DNA from: Phycisphaerales bacterium
GTDB taxonomy: Bacteria > Planctomycetota > Phycisphaerae > Tepidisphaerales > Tepidisphaeraceae
Length of the DNA stretch: 12,155 nt
Assembly: GCA_003153655.1 (NCBI GenBank)
Contig: PMAK01000113.1
Coordinates: 7,340 to 19,494, forward strand
Direction of reading: 5' to 3'
A program made the translations under genes and the position numbers. Positions within the stretch are counted from its first letter, which is position 1, and every line of letters begins with the position of its first letter. Below, in pieces: positions 1-4,778 of this stretch. Under the pieces are notes generated by a model, which saw only the letters and a program-made list of their open reading frames with translations, had not been told where the DNA came from and did no database searches.

Positions 1-213
1 CGCGACGTACCCGAGCACGGCCTAAAAGCCGGCGACGTCGCCATGCTCGTGGAACTCGTCCCCGGCCCCCCCGGCCAGCCGCTGGGAGCTGTGCTGGAAG
101 TCTTCAACGGCATAGGACAGAGCATCTGCGTCACCAGCGTCAGCATCGAGGACGTGGAACCGCTGACCGCCGATGAGGTCCTCTCCGTCCGTCCCCTGTC
201 GCGAGCGGGATAA
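1..213 (+). CDS. DUF4926 domain protein, copy 1 (5' end cut by window)
   Basis: The reading frame is open from base 1 to a TAA at 211-213 and encodes the last 70 residues of a small DUF4926-family protein. The hallmark D-x-PEHGLKAGD-x-A segment is at the very start of the visible part, and the EDVEPLT motif comes near the end. Comparison with the complete copy at 1094-1348 shows that only about 14 residues are missing off the left edge. The two copies differ at 12 bases, of which 10 are silent, so the protein appears to have been under selection. The function of DUF4926 is not established; from general knowledge such genes often sit beside small toxin-like genes, which fits these neighbours. 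A HigA antitoxin tail follows directly in the same frame after the stop codon. Confidence 0.8.
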   Translation, partial: RDVPEHGLKAGDVAMLVELVPGPPGQPLGAVLEVFNGIGQSICVTSVSIEDVEPLTADEVLSVRPLSRAG

Positions 214-255
214 ACAAAACTCGGCATCTCCGCCCCGGCAATGTCCCTCATCCTG
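1..255 (+). repeat. Long direct repeat, copy 1 (partner 1136-1390)
   Basis: Bases 1-255 align with 1136-1390 without gaps at a constant offset of 1135. I count 12 mismatches (about 95% identity), all inside the DUF4926 coding part; bases 205-255 are identical. The repeat covers the DUF4926 gene, its stop codon and the first part of a HigA remnant. It probably extends left beyond the window. Close identity stops abruptly at 255/1390, although weaker homology continues. Confidence 0.9.
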
Positions 256-336
256 TCCGACAAACGTCCCATCACGGCTGGTCATGCGCGCAACTTGGGA
301 AAGATTTTCTCGGTCGATCCGGGCGTGTTTATCTAG
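214..336 (+). pseudogene. HigA-type antitoxin C-terminal remnant, copy 1
   Basis: Directly after the DUF4926 stop, in the same frame, an open stretch encodes about 40 residues. It reads KLGISAPAMSLIL, then SDKRPIT, then HARNLGKIFSVDPGVFI and a TAG at 334-336. This matches the second half of the helix-turn-helix and the C-terminus of HigA antitoxins of the COG5499 type, where an (N/S)GKR-(P/K)(I/L)T turn and a final F-x-V-x-P-x-VF are typical. The first half of the domain is missing. An ATG at 241 could give a 31-residue peptide, but I see no clear ribosome binding site. The family assignment is from motif recall; the truncation is seen directly. Confidence 0.65.
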
Positions 337-419
337 TTCCGGATCAAGAGTCCCCTCGTAGATTCTCCGCAACCGAGCGGCGCGACCCGATACGATTGTG
401 GATTGCTCGCAGGTTGGGA

Positions 420-448
420 TTGAATAGACTCCTTGATCGGTATATTAT
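420..448 (+). promoter_or_regulatory. Promoter candidate for the BrnT-like module
   Basis: A TTGAAT box at 420-425 is followed after 17 bases by TATTAT at 443-448, inside a very AT-rich run. A second possible -10 box, TATAAT, lies at 448-453. With either box transcription would start only a few bases before the ATG at 461. No Shine-Dalgarno sequence precedes that ATG (AATTAACCTC), so a nearly leaderless transcript is plausible. Confidence 0.4.
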
Positions 449-460
449 ATAATTAACCTC

Positions 461-718
461 ATGCTGACGTTCCGGTGGAACGATTGGAATCTTGATCACG
501 TCACGCGGCACGGCGTTTCGGTGATCGAGTCCGAAAACGTTATCCGGCGAGCCTCGCCCCCCTGGCCTCATCGCACCGGCGTCGGGAAATGGATGGTGGA
601 AGGTCGCGGGCAGGGAGATCGTCCAATCCGGGTCGTTTATCTGATCGATCCGGACAAAACAATTTACATTATCCACGCCATGCCGCTGACAACGCGGCGG
701 CGAAGAAGGAGTCGATGA
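461..718 (+). CDS. BrnT-like toxin of a type II toxin-antitoxin module
   Basis: This 85-residue protein has the layout of the BrnT/COG2929 family. It starts with an F-x-W-N-x-x-N-x-x-H motif followed by HGVS (residues 4-20), has a central GKWMVEGRG turn, then a hydrophobic strand IRVVYLIDPDKTIYIIHA, and ends in a basic arginine-rich tail. BrnT proteins are RelE-fold ribonucleases that block translation, and toxin-first order is typical of brnTA operons. The next gene starts one base after this stop and encodes a ribbon-helix-helix protein, which supports the toxin call. The ATG at 461 lacks a Shine-Dalgarno sequence but lies just after an AT-rich promoter-like stretch. The sequence is divergent from textbook BrnT, so activity is an inference. 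Confidence 0.65.
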   Translation: MLTFRWNDWNLDHVTRHGVSVIESENVIRRASPPWPHRTGVGKWMVEGRGQGDRPIRVVYLIDPDKTIYIIHAMPLTTRRRRRSR

Positions 719-719
719 C

Positions 720-1034
720 ATGAAAAAAACACGCAGAAAAACACCGATCGAAAGATTTCTCGCTCTTTCCAACGCCCAGAAAGAGGCCGAGGTCGCGCCT
801 TATGACAAACAAAAGGTAAAGAGCCGTGCACTGACGCCCTCGGAGCAAAAGTTCTGGGAATCCGTGAAGCGCGGCGGCCGTCCCAGGGTCGGAGAAGGCG
901 CAGCCATCGTCCCCGTCAGCATTGAGCGAGGATTGCTACGCAAAGTGGATGCGTTCGCCAAGGCGAATCACCTGAAACGATCCCAGATGGTCGCCGAGGG
1001 ACTCCGCATCGTCATGCAGCGGAAGGCTGGCTGA
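720..1034 (+). CDS. Ribbon-helix-helix antitoxin (BrnA-like)
   Basis: This 104-residue protein has a lysine/arginine-rich N-terminal half that probably wraps the toxin. Residues about 63-102 form a ribbon-helix-helix DNA-binding domain: a strand IVPVSIE, helix GLLRKVDAFAKAN, then KRSQMVAEGLRIVM. A GRPRVGEGA segment precedes it, a common arrangement in antitoxins partnered with BrnT-like toxins. The start ATG at 720 lies one base after the toxin's stop codon, and an AAGGAG ribosome binding site (706-711) sits inside the toxin gene, so the two are translated together. Such antitoxins usually bind their own promoter; the AT-rich stretch at 441-453 would be the natural site, although I see no clear operator repeat there. 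Confidence 0.7.
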   Translation: MKKTRRKTPIERFLALSNAQKEAEVAPYDKQKVKSRALTPSEQKFWESVKRGGRPRVGEGAAIVPVSIERGLLRKVDAFAKANHLKRSQMVAEGLRIVMQRKAG

Positions 1035-1093
1035 CTTGAAATTAAAAGGGCGTCGGTGCGTCGCCCCACCAGGCGGATACCAGCCCAGGCGCG

Positions 1094-1348
1094 ATGACCA
1101 TGACGCCTGAATTGTATAAAGAAGTCGCCCTTCGCCGCGACGTACCCGAGCACGGCCTCAAAGCCGGCGATGTCGCCATGCTGGTGGAACTGGTCCCCGG
1201 CCTCCCCGGCCAGCCGCAGGGAGCGGTGCTGGAAGTCTTCAACGGCATAGGACAGAGCATCTGCGTCACCAGCGTCAGCATCGAGGACGTGGAGCCGCTG
1301 ACCGCGGATGAAGTCCTTTCCGTCCGTCCCCTGTCGCGGGCGGGATAA
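1094..1348 (+). CDS. DUF4926 domain protein, copy 2 (complete)
   Basis: This complete 84-residue protein matches the DUF4926 family: an N-terminal VALRRDVPEHGLKAGDVA segment, a VLEVFN strand in the middle and IEDVEPLTADEV near the end. The fold is predicted to be a small beta barrel; no catalytic residues are evident. The start could be the ATG at 1094 or the one at 1100, since neither has a strong ribosome binding site. It is a near duplicate of the gene at the left edge (two amino-acid changes in the 70 residues that can be compared: P to L and L to Q). It lies 59 bases downstream of the BrnT-like module in the same direction and may be co-transcribed with it. Its role is unknown; DUF4926 genes are found in toxin-like gene pairs, but here no partner is intact. 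Confidence 0.8.
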   Translation: MTMTPELYKEVALRRDVPEHGLKAGDVAMLVELVPGLPGQPQGAVLEVFNGIGQSICVTSVSIEDVEPLTADEVLSVRPLSRAG

Positions 1349-1390
1349 ACAAAACTCGGCATCTCCGCCCCGGCAATGTCCCTCATCCTG
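1136..1390 (+). repeat. Long direct repeat, copy 2 (partner 1-255)
   Basis: This is the second copy of the 255-base repeat, about 95% identical to bases 1-255 and gap-free. The BrnT/antitoxin module sits between the two copies, so recombination between them would remove or amplify that module together with one DUF4926 gene. Confidence 0.9.
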
Positions 1391-1460
1391 CGCAACAAAC
1401 GCCAAATCATCGTACAACATATCCGCAATCCAGCGAAGATTTTTCGCCAACCCCACTTAG
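1349..1460 (+). pseudogene. Decayed HigA-type antitoxin remnant, copy 2
   Basis: After the stop of the second DUF4926 gene the same HigA frame appears: KLGISAPAMSLIL is identical to copy 1. After 1390 it degenerates to RNKRQIIVQHIRNPAKIF and has lost the terminal V-D-P-G-V-F motif. Between 1391 and about 1443 it still aligns without gaps to the HigA tails at 256-336 and 3446-3526, at roughly 70% to the latter by my hand count. The frame runs on to a TGA at 1508-1510, so a 44-residue peptide from the ATG at 1376 is formally possible, but it looks like a dead fragment. Confidence 0.55.
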
Positions 1461-1482
1461 CCCGTGGTGAATACACCACGGG
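1461..1482. repeat. Perfect hairpin, 9-bp stem with AATA loop
   Basis: CCCGTGGTG (1461-1469) and CACCACGGG (1474-1482) are exact inverted repeats around the loop AATA. No run of T follows on the plus strand, so it is not a classical terminator. It sits exactly where copy 2 of the HigA remnant loses similarity to the other copies, which suggests a small palindromic element inserted there. Confidence 0.5.
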
Positions 1483-1521
1483 GTTGCTCCGGATTGCTTG
1501 CAGGACGTGATTGATTTGCTT

Positions 1522-2175
1522 TCATCGCATTTTATCCGACGAATAGGACCAGCTCAAAAAACTGGAGGGGGGCGAGTTCGTATTATCGATCCGGCGCAGC
1601 AAGATGTCGTTTTTCCCCGTTATACCGCTGGCAAAGCGATCTACCCCAACTATACGAAGTAAACCAGGGTCATTTGCATCAATACGCAGATCAATCCGAG
1701 AATCGTATGTAACTTTGGTTCGGACGGCCAACCCGTCCACGTTCATTTCCTTAAAATCCCAGCGTAGAGCAAGCCCGGTATCAGCCCAGAAGTCTGCGAG
1801 GAAACCCCCTATACTCTTTCTTGGCTGCCCTTCCCGCGCCAAGTACCCGACGAGGGCCGGTGCCTTTGGCGGCGGAGTGCCCTCGGGAATTACAGCCGAA
1901 ATCTTAACCACAAACACGTACCCGTTCACATAATTGGCATCGTCGAACGGTAGTTGCACCAGATTTGATTTCCACGTCCCCACGAACGCTGTCGTCGAAT
2001 TAACTATAGTGGCTGCTGAGAATGCCAATGTGCTTGCCGACGGAGCAGTTGTCACCGGAGTCGATGAGCTGGGAGCCGTCGACGCCGTTGGCGTCGACGA
2101 CGGCTTCTTTACACAGCTTGATAACGCGGCGAGGGTTGCTAGGAGCGTTAGCGAGACCCATGTTTGAGAACGCAT
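1522..2175 (-). CDS. Putative lipoprotein with Ser/Thr-rich linker
   Basis: The protein has 217 residues when started at the ATG at 2175, which gives a classic lipoprotein signal: positively charged MRSQ, a hydrophobic stretch, and a lipobox L-S-S-C with the lipidated cysteine at residue 21. An AAAGG ribosome binding site lies about eight bases upstream on the reverse strand. A more upstream start would bury this signal and is unlikely. After the cysteine comes a low-complexity linker of Ser, Thr, Pro and Ala (to about residue 55). A mostly beta-rich domain follows, beginning with FVGTWKSNL, which faintly resembles lipocalin-like folds. It is probably exported and anchored in a membrane. I do not recognise the family. 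It has the same orientation as the zinc-ribbon membrane protein upstream of it. Confidence 0.7.
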   Translation of the reverse strand: MRSQTWVSLTLLATLAALSSCVKKPSSTPTASTAPSSSTPVTTAPSASTLAFSAATIVNSTTAFVGTWKSNLVQLPFDDANYVNGYVFVVKISAVIPEGTPPPKAPALVGYLAREGQPRKSIGGFLADFWADTGLALRWDFKEMNVDGLAVRTKVTYDSRIDLRIDANDPGLLRIVGVDRFASGITGKNDILLRRIDNTNSPPSSFLSWSYSSDKMR

Positions 2176-2338
2176 GGCGGACCTTTCTTGAATTGAGGAA
2201 ATCGCGCCAAATGCAGAAGACCATTCCGCGAAGTCTCCGCGGACATCCCGTCGGGGAGCGTCTAACATGTCAAGACACACGCACCGATGTTAAGCTAACT
2301 TTGTTGCTCATATCGCGTTCAATTCATTCAAAAGTGCC

Positions 2339-3286
2339 TCATTTCGAAACTTTCGAATTGTGAGTCAATAGCAAGATGAGCCATGTTCCTCCTCCGAGAA
2401 TTGCGAACGCAAGGACGAAGAATAATATCCGAATTCCGGCCAGCTTGAACCGATCGATCACCGGCATATTTTCCACGGGCACGGGCCCGCAGTTCGAGCA
2501 CTCGTAGCGCACGGAGATGCGATTAAACAGCGAGAAGAATAAAATGCCGACAATGCCCAATAAGAAGGCATTGGGAGGATTATCGTAAGAGGGCGGAACC
2601 TTCAGGTGAACTGGACCGCGGCATATCGTGCAGACAAGCCGCTCGTCAATGTATATGGCTCGTACCTCTTCCTTCCCCTTTCTCTCATATCTGCGCCAAG
2701 CCGATCGCAGCATGAATGGAAAAAGCGTCCAGAACAGCACCATGATTGCCGCAATCAGCTCCTCAACCAAAGGAAGAACGGGAACAAACGGATTCGTTTC
2801 GAACGGGCTTCGAGCCTCGAGCCGACTGCTGTTTAAATCCCCAACGATGCCGCTACCTACCGCCAAAATAAATATTGCGGCAATCCACGCCCAATATCCG
2901 TGTCTGGGTTCACGGTACTCAAGGACCTTCCGCTGTGGGCGGGCCAGTCCTTCCTTCAATTCGTCGAGGCATTGCTCCGAACTGGACATGGAAGGAGAAT
3001 CGATTAACGACGGCGACTGGACACTTTTCTCAGTTGTATTGCAATTCCAGCAGCATCGGTTTCCTTGTTCATCGGTCCTGAAGTTGCGCACGTCAATCGG
3101 CTTGCCGCAAATGGGGCAATTCCCGGAACTCATCTCAGGTCGCGATTTCGGCAAACCAGCTTTCTCGCCATATGTCGATTTCCAGCAATTGAAACAGCAC
3201 TTGTGAAACTCCGGATCAGCCGCCCAACCATCCGTAGCGCCGATTAGCTTTCCGCAGATAAAGCATGGGCCAAGAGAATTGGACAT
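2339..3286 (-). CDS. Membrane protein with zinc-ribbon-type cysteine pairs
   Basis: This 315-residue protein starts at the ATG at 3286; the frame extends upstream only to a TTG. The N-terminal cytoplasmic-type region has two zinc-ribbon-like units: CFIC at residues 8-11 with a CCFNC partner at 30-34, and CPIC at 57-60 with a CCWNC partner. A charged linker follows, then about four membrane segments: HGYWAWIAAIFILAVG, then VEELIAAIMVLFWTLFPF, NAFLLGIVGILFFSLF and IRILFFVLAFAILGGG. A third cysteine set, VCTIC and YECSNCG, is split around the third membrane segment. Zinc ribbons usually bind nucleic acid or protein; on a membrane protein they may serve assembly or sensing. I do not recognise a family. 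The base composition is less GC-rich than that of the core genes further right. Confidence 0.7.
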   Translation of the reverse strand: MSNSLGPCFICGKLIGATDGWAADPEFHKCCFNCWKSTYGEKAGLPKSRPEMSSGNCPICGKPIDVRNFRTDEQGNRCCWNCNTTEKSVQSPSLIDSPSMSSSEQCLDELKEGLARPQRKVLEYREPRHGYWAWIAAIFILAVGSGIVGDLNSSRLEARSPFETNPFVPVLPLVEELIAAIMVLFWTLFPFMLRSAWRRYERKGKEEVRAIYIDERLVCTICRGPVHLKVPPSYDNPPNAFLLGIVGILFFSLFNRISVRYECSNCGPVPVENMPVIDRFKLAGIRILFFVLAFAILGGGTWLILLLTHNSKVSK

Positions 3287-3334
3287 AGAGTCAACCTGAT
3301 GATGCAATCGCCTACGTCGGCATATAGACGATTG

Positions 3335-3526
3335 ATGAAACTGGGAATAACAATATTCGATTCAGCGTTGCCAAACAATTTCCTCAACAATCATTGCCCA
3401 GACGCCGAATCATCATTGAAAGCATGGTTGAAGATCGCCCGGGCATCCGACAAACGCCCCATCACGGCACAACATGCCCGCAACCTGGGAAAGATTTTCT
3501 CAGTCGATCCAGGCGTGTTTATCTAG
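3335..3526 (+). pseudogene. higB-higA deletion remnant (HigB start fused to HigA tail)
   Basis: From the ATG at 3335 the first part, with FDSALPNNFLNNH then CPDAESSLKAWLKIARA, resembles the N-terminus of HigB toxins, where a (H)PDAE-x-x-L-x-AW pattern is characteristic. At about 3446 it passes directly into SDKRPIT and the C-terminal tail of HigA, ending with a TAG at 3524-3526. Most of higB and the first two thirds of higA are absent, so one internal deletion has joined toxin start to antitoxin end while keeping the frame open. The HigA tail (3446-3526) matches 256-336 with nine mismatches in 81 bases. HigB is a ribosome-dependent mRNA endonuclease; this fragment lacks its catalytic part and cannot be active. 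The family assignment rests on motif memory, not on a search. Confidence 0.65.
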
Positions 3527-3567
3527 AGCCGGAACAATAAATTGCAACATCGAAGTGAAACACAGTG

Positions 3568-3576
3568 TGGTATACT
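3568..3576 (+). promoter_or_regulatory. Extended -10 promoter candidate
   Basis: TG at 3568-3569, one base, then TATACT at 3571-3576 forms an extended -10 box. There is no good -35 box at the normal distance. Transcription would begin about 3583, just before the ATG at 3585. Confidence 0.35.
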
Positions 3577-3584
3577 TCCCGCGC

Positions 3585-3730
3585 ATGGCTAGCAAATCGA
3601 ACAAGACGAGTTGAAGCCAAAGGCCAAGGTCGGCCCAAAGCCAGAGGTCTTGAAGCTGGAAGGCAACTGGAAAGACAACATCAAGAAGTCGTTTCAGGCC
3701 GTGAAGCCCGCTAAGGGATGGCCGAAATAA
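3585..3730 (+). pseudogene. Small basic protein gene with a frameshift
   Basis: The ATG at 3585 opens MASKSNKTS and stops at once at TGA 3612-3614. In the next frame, from TTG 3611 to TAA 3728-3730, the coding-like stretch KPKAKVGPKPEVLKLEGNW continues with KDNIKKSFQAVKPAKGWPK. Joining the two frames at about 3611 by one extra base gives a protein of about 49 residues, so a single-base deletion is the simple explanation. Alternatively the TTG is the true start of a 39-residue protein. I have a weak memory of similar short proteins ending in GWP-K in planctomycetes, with no function known to me. The next gene starts 13 bases downstream with a good ribosome binding site, suggesting an operon. 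Confidence 0.4.
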
Positions 3731-3743
3731 TTAGGAGAAAAAC

Positions 3744-3965
3744 ATGGCCAACGAACAGCCCAATCGTATCGATGTTCTTTTTGACAAGTGGATAGACGAG
3801 GCCAAAAATGGCGATACGGTACTTCTTCTTCGTGGACTCCATATGCTATGCACACGCATCGAGGAGAATGGATATAGCCTTCAGCAAGTCTCTGAGGACA
3901 TCTCTGGAATGAGTTCTAAGCTCGGGGAAAAGCTCGACGTTATTGCAGGCCGTTTACATAAGTGA
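3744..3965 (+). CDS. Small hypothetical protein (73 aa)
   Basis: This 73-residue acidic protein starts at an ATG with a clear AGGAG ribosome binding site at 3733-3737, six bases upstream. It is predicted to be mostly helical: a segment around IDVLFDKWIDEAKNG, a hydrophobic LLLRGLHMLCTRIEENG helix, and a C-terminal heptad-like stretch (VSEDISGMSSKLGEKLDVIAG) that could form a coiled coil. There is no signal peptide, membrane segment or catalytic motif. It follows the frameshifted small gene by 13 bases and may form an operon with it. I do not recognise the family. Confidence 0.6.
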   Translation: MANEQPNRIDVLFDKWIDEAKNGDTVLLLRGLHMLCTRIEENGYSLQQVSEDISGMSSKLGEKLDVIAGRLHK

Positions 3966-3980
3966 TTCAGCCTCGTCTAC

Positions 3981-3989
3981 GGGGGGGGG
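3981..3989. repeat. Homopolymer tract of nine G
   Basis: Nine consecutive G lie in the non-coding gap between the 73-residue gene and the promoter at 4053. Such tracts can change length by slippage. It could also be a spot where sequencing is error-prone. Confidence 0.6.
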
Positions 3990-4052
3990 CAATACCTCTT
4001 TGCGTAAAGTACACACTTCCGTAGAAAAAACGTCAAACTGGCCAGATTTTGA

Positions 4053-4080
4053 TTGACAATTATAACCGTATAGTAATAAT
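4053..4080 (+). promoter_or_regulatory. Promoter for the 190-residue gene
   Basis: A perfect TTGACA box at 4053-4058 is followed after 16 bases by AATAAT at 4075-4080. The region is markedly AT-rich. Transcription from about 4087 would leave a leader of about 45 bases before the ATG at 4133; this leader holds a second strong ribosome binding site, GGAGG at 4091-4095. Confidence 0.5.
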
Positions 4081-4132
4081 CAAAAACCTTGGAGGGCTTT
4101 TTTATGGGTGCATTATTTATAGGAGTAGTGTT

Positions 4133-4705
4133 ATGCACAAGGCCACCCAAGAACGACGTGCTGAACACGACAAACTTATGGATAGCCTTGCTGGATATGT
4201 TGTTACGTCCATTGACCCATCCGCTCCGATTAAGGCTGACGTAAGCCTTGCTGGAAGCTTGGCTCGGACAGAGCGCACAATGATTAAGATGTTCGATGCT
4301 TCGTTTGAGGCGCTCGCACTGGAAGGACAGGCGATACTGGACGACTTAAAGCGATGTATCGCAGTACCGCAGTTGGTGCGAGGACCTGATAGCCAAGTGG
4401 CAAAATGCCAGCATGTTTTGCAGTATCTCTACGAGCATCTTGCTTCCCAAATCTCATTTTGTCGCCATCTGCATCAGGCGCATGGATTTACAGTGGCGGC
4501 GCATCGGGCTTGGTCGTCGCGCCGACGCGACCGAAATGAAGCCGCTTCTCTCATCGACAGCGCACTGAGTGAAAAGGCGCTTGCGGATGTAGAGCCGCTA
4601 CCAATTCAATTCATTGACCGTGATAAGCACATTGAGGCAGCGCTCTCTTTGTTGGAGGCGCAACTCGGACCCCGGCCTCGCTCGAAAAAAGCGAGGATTA
4701 AATAG
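4133..4705 (+). CDS. Hypothetical helical protein (190 aa)
   Basis: The ATG at 4133 is chosen because an AGGAG ribosome binding site lies seven bases upstream (4121-4125); the frame further upstream offers only non-ATG starts. The 190-residue product is predicted to be almost entirely helical, with no signal peptide or membrane segment. Residues about 43-80 (ARTERTMIKMFDASFEALAL and onward) form a long amphipathic helix. A middle region carries several His and Cys (KCQHVLQYLYEHL, FCRHLHQAHGF). The tail is strongly basic (RPRSKKARIK), compatible with nucleic-acid contact. No catalytic motif is evident and I do not recognise the family. It has its own promoter and terminator, so it is a single-gene unit beside the large regulator downstream. 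Confidence 0.65.
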   Translation: MHKATQERRAEHDKLMDSLAGYVVTSIDPSAPIKADVSLAGSLARTERTMIKMFDASFEALALEGQAILDDLKRCIAVPQLVRGPDSQVAKCQHVLQYLYEHLASQISFCRHLHQAHGFTVAAHRAWSSRRRDRNEAASLIDSALSEKALADVEPLPIQFIDRDKHIEAALSLLEAQLGPRPRSKKARIK

Positions 4706-4712
4706 ACTTTAA

Positions 4713-4743
4713 CGGCCCCCGCGAGGGGGCCGGTATCATTTTT
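4713..4743 (+). terminator. Intrinsic terminator
   Basis: CGGCCCCC (4713-4720), the tetraloop GCGA (4721-4724) and GGGGGCCG (4725-4732) form a perfect eight-pair, GC-rich hairpin. A T-rich tail (TATCATTTTT) follows. It lies seven bases after the stop of the 190-residue gene and separates it from the regulator gene. Confidence 0.9.
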
Positions 4744-4778
4744 GAGAAATATTGTGAAGTTTGATGAAAGGACGAATC

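Noticed and set aside
968..1456. Reverse-strand open frame of 162 codons across the second DUF4926 gene
   Set aside because: It is the antisense of a gene with clear family similarity; the first DUF4926 copy gives a similar reverse-strand frame, as expected from GC-rich codon bias.
2078..2098. Inverted repeat GTCGACGCC / GGCGTCGAC with a 3-base spacer
   Set aside because: It lies inside the Ser/Thr/Ala-rich linker of the lipoprotein gene, where low-complexity codons easily create such symmetry.
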